A DNA stretch of 21,669 nt from Nitrospirota bacterium (GTDB lineage: Bacteria; Nitrospirota; Thermodesulfovibrionia; Thermodesulfovibrionales; JdFR-88). The notes under the pieces were generated by a model that was not told where the DNA came from, made no database searches, and saw only the letters and a list, made by a program, of their open reading frames with translations. Numbering within the stretch: position 1 is the stretch's first letter; every line of letters starts with the position of its first letter. Position numbers and translations under genes: made by a program. This document shows positions 20,422 through 21,669 of this stretch, piece after piece. Where the stretch lies: the NCBI GenBank assembly GCA_021790695.1, contig JAJYGJ010000024.1, forward strand, positions 1 to 21,669, written 5' to 3'.

Positions 20422-20970
20422 TTAGTTTCTCAGGCCCCCGGGACCTTCTTTGCGCCAGAACGGAGCGGGGCAGATTTCCTCCGGACATTTCAGTTGCCCG
20501 CGTATCTCCCCATCGGGGTGTCCAGCGGTATGGACGTTCACATATGCCTCGTCATGCACGATCCTGTGCATGAGGTCGCTCAATGTCTTGCCCTTAAGCG
20601 GTCCGATGAGGTCGCTGGCGTGGACCCTGCCGTGCGCGAGAAGTCCGGAGAACATGCCTTTTTTCTCCGGGCCGTTAAAGAGCACCGCGACGGGCGGCCC
20701 GTTTTCCCCCTTCTTGCCCAGGTGTATGTGGGCGGCCGTTGCGTCTTTGATGTGCTTCACGTAGAGCTTGTAGTCCAGCCCTAACTCCCCGTGGTCCATG
20801 AAGAACGTGAAGACGGTCCTGCCGGTGGCCATGGTCTTTACCGGCGGGGCCTCATTTTTCCCCGAAAGCCTGGCTGAAAATGAAACGGCAAGGGCCGTTG
20901 CCGCCAGGACCGAAAACAGGAACGTGACGGCAAGCGGGATGACTAATTTCTGCGGTTTTTTTCCTCTCAT
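20422..20970 (-). CDS. Secreted CHRD-domain protein
   Basis: The 182-residue product has a cleavable signal peptide (MRGKKPQKL, hydrophobic core VIPLAVTFLFSVLAATALA) and a CHRD domain: FSARLSGKNEAPPVKTMATG at the start, the AAHIHLGKKGENGPP turn, and the VNVHTAGHPDGEIRGQL end, with its conserved histidines. CHRD domains occur in exported bacterial proteins and in animal chordin; the bacterial function is not established, though metal or ligand binding by the His residues is plausible. The ribosome site GGAGGAG precedes the ATG. The leader upstream (about 20980-21020) is strikingly A-rich in the coding sense. It is convergent with hemB. Confidence 0.9.
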   Translation of the reverse strand: MRGKKPQKLVIPLAVTFLFSVLAATALAVSFSARLSGKNEAPPVKTMATGRTVFTFFMDHGELGLDYKLYVKHIKDATAAHIHLGKKGENGPPVAVLFNGPEKKGMFSGLLAHGRVHASDLIGPLKGKTLSDLMHRIVHDEAYVNVHTAGHPDGEIRGQLKCPEEICPAPFWRKEGPGGLRN

Positions 20971-21157
20971 GGTCTCCTCCGATAGGTTTTTGTTTTTCGG
21001 TTTTGTTTTGCTTTGCGACGGATGGCCCCGAACAAAAAACAGCTCCCAATTAACTTCTAGCGCAGCAGTCGCGAGATGTCAACGGAAAATTTGGCAGTGG
21101 TACAGTTCGGTCAATCCACGGGCGGGTAATTATGAAACAGACTAATGGCTCAGGACA
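20971..21157. other. Intergenic region between CHRD and radC genes
   Basis: These 187 bp hold the upstream region of the minus-strand CHRD gene, including a purine-rich stretch of A-runs separated by C or G at about 20983-21018, and the 3' flank of radC. No gene, clear promoter pair or terminator hairpin was recognised. Confidence 0.4.
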
Positions 21158-21669
21158 CTAGATGAGCCCGCTCTCAAGAAAGCTGTAATACCCGGACCTG
21201 GATATTATCAGATGGTCGTGGACCTTCAACTGAAGGCTCCTTGCCGCCTGCTTCAGGGCCTCCGTAAGCATGATGTCCTCCCTGGAGGGCTTGAAACTGC
21301 CGCTCGGGTGGTTGTGGACGAATATCATCCCGGTCGCCTTGTAATGGAGCGCGCGCTCCATTACCTTCCTGGGGTATACGACCGCCTGGTCCACGGTGCC
21401 CTCCTGTATGATCTCGTCGGCCAGCATCTCGTTCTGGGAATTGAGGAATATGGCGCGGAACTGCTCGTCCCTGAGCCCCCTCATCTCCGTCATGCAGTAA
21501 TCGATCAGGGCCATGGTGCTCGATATCTTCCTGTTTTCGATGAGCCCCCCCTTCAGATACAGGCTTGCGCACGCCTTCAGGAGGACGAGGAACGTGGCCG
21601 AGTTTTCGCCTATCCCGGTCACGCTGACCAGTTCCTCAAAGGAGGCGTCCATGACCCCGGGAAACCCTC
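21158..21669 (-). CDS. radC: RadC/JAB-domain protein, partial (5' end beyond the window)
   Basis: The frame is open to the right edge and its N-terminus lies outside the window. The visible part includes the end of the helix-hairpin-helix region (ELVSVTGIGENSATFL) and a complete RadC JAB1/MPN-type domain with the metal-binding HNHPSG (in IFVHNHPSGSFKPSRED) and its downstream Asp, ending DHLIISRSGYYSFLESGLI. An ATG at 21652 is internal; family residues GFPGV continue upstream of it. The name RadC comes from a historical link to DNA repair that is now doubted; the real role is unknown. Confidence 0.93.
   Translation of the reverse strand, partial: GFPGVMDASFEELVSVTGIGENSATFLVLLKACASLYLKGGLIENRKISSTMALIDYCMTEMRGLRDEQFRAIFLNSQNEMLADEIIQEGTVDQAVVYPRKVMERALHYKATGMIFVHNHPSGSFKPSREDIMLTEALKQAARSLQLKVHDHLIISRSGYYSFLESGLI

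Overview
The window reads as chromosomal DNA of a GC-rich, Gram-negative-type, probably anaerobic bacterium. The evidence is a set of core genes (mnmE, rsmA/ksgA, hemB, radC), envelope and exported proteins with signal peptides, a PsiE-like membrane protein, and a small HesB/IscA-type gene with an in-frame TGA that is best read as selenocysteine. Codon style, intergenic hairpin repeats and gene content would fit Nitrospirota or Desulfobacterota, but no rRNA or other decisive marker is present, so that placement is inference. No rRNA, tRNA, CRISPR array, insertion sequence or phage module was found.

Layout. Positions 1-335 are non-coding, with a two-hairpin dispersed repeat and a strong leader hairpin. 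A degenerate GGDEF-type protein (372-950) is followed by a small HNH protein (979-1302), whose 3' end overlaps a convergent CinA/MoaB-type protein (1261-1989, minus). A CaCA-family cation antiporter (2102-3199, minus) comes next. A plus-strand cluster then runs from 3497 to 8635: a DUF5132-like membrane protein, an HMA2-like protein, a Ca2+-ATPase-like P-type ATPase with its own N-terminal HMA2-like domain, and a divergent methionine adenosyltransferase whose start overlaps the ATPase stop. After it lie an aldo/keto reductase (minus), a PsiE-like membrane protein (minus), a C-terminal hemerythrin remnant (plus), a YdcF/ElyC-type protein (minus), a single-domain response regulator (minus) and a divergent LuxR-type regulator (plus). 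A second, inverted copy of the dispersed repeat (12847-12947) precedes an exported beta-propeller protein.

The right part holds a Cys-rich DUF6485-like protein and mnmE (both minus), an Old Yellow Enzyme-family oxidoreductase and rsmA (plus), an HD-domain protein (minus), the selenoprotein with hemB (plus, adjacent or overlapping), a secreted CHRD protein (minus) and radC, which runs off the right edge.

How the parts fit. The 3497-8635 cluster looks like one transcription unit for cation handling at the membrane, with an unexplained SAM-synthetase-like enzyme as its last gene; the antiporter beside it may share the theme. The selenoprotein/hemB pair joins a likely Fe-S or redox A-type protein to tetrapyrrole synthesis. 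Two unrelated genes, the ATPase and mnmE, carry in-frame tandem arrays of the same 15-bp DNA unit, read in different frames and strands, which points to DNA-level spread of a short repeat into tolerant protein linkers.
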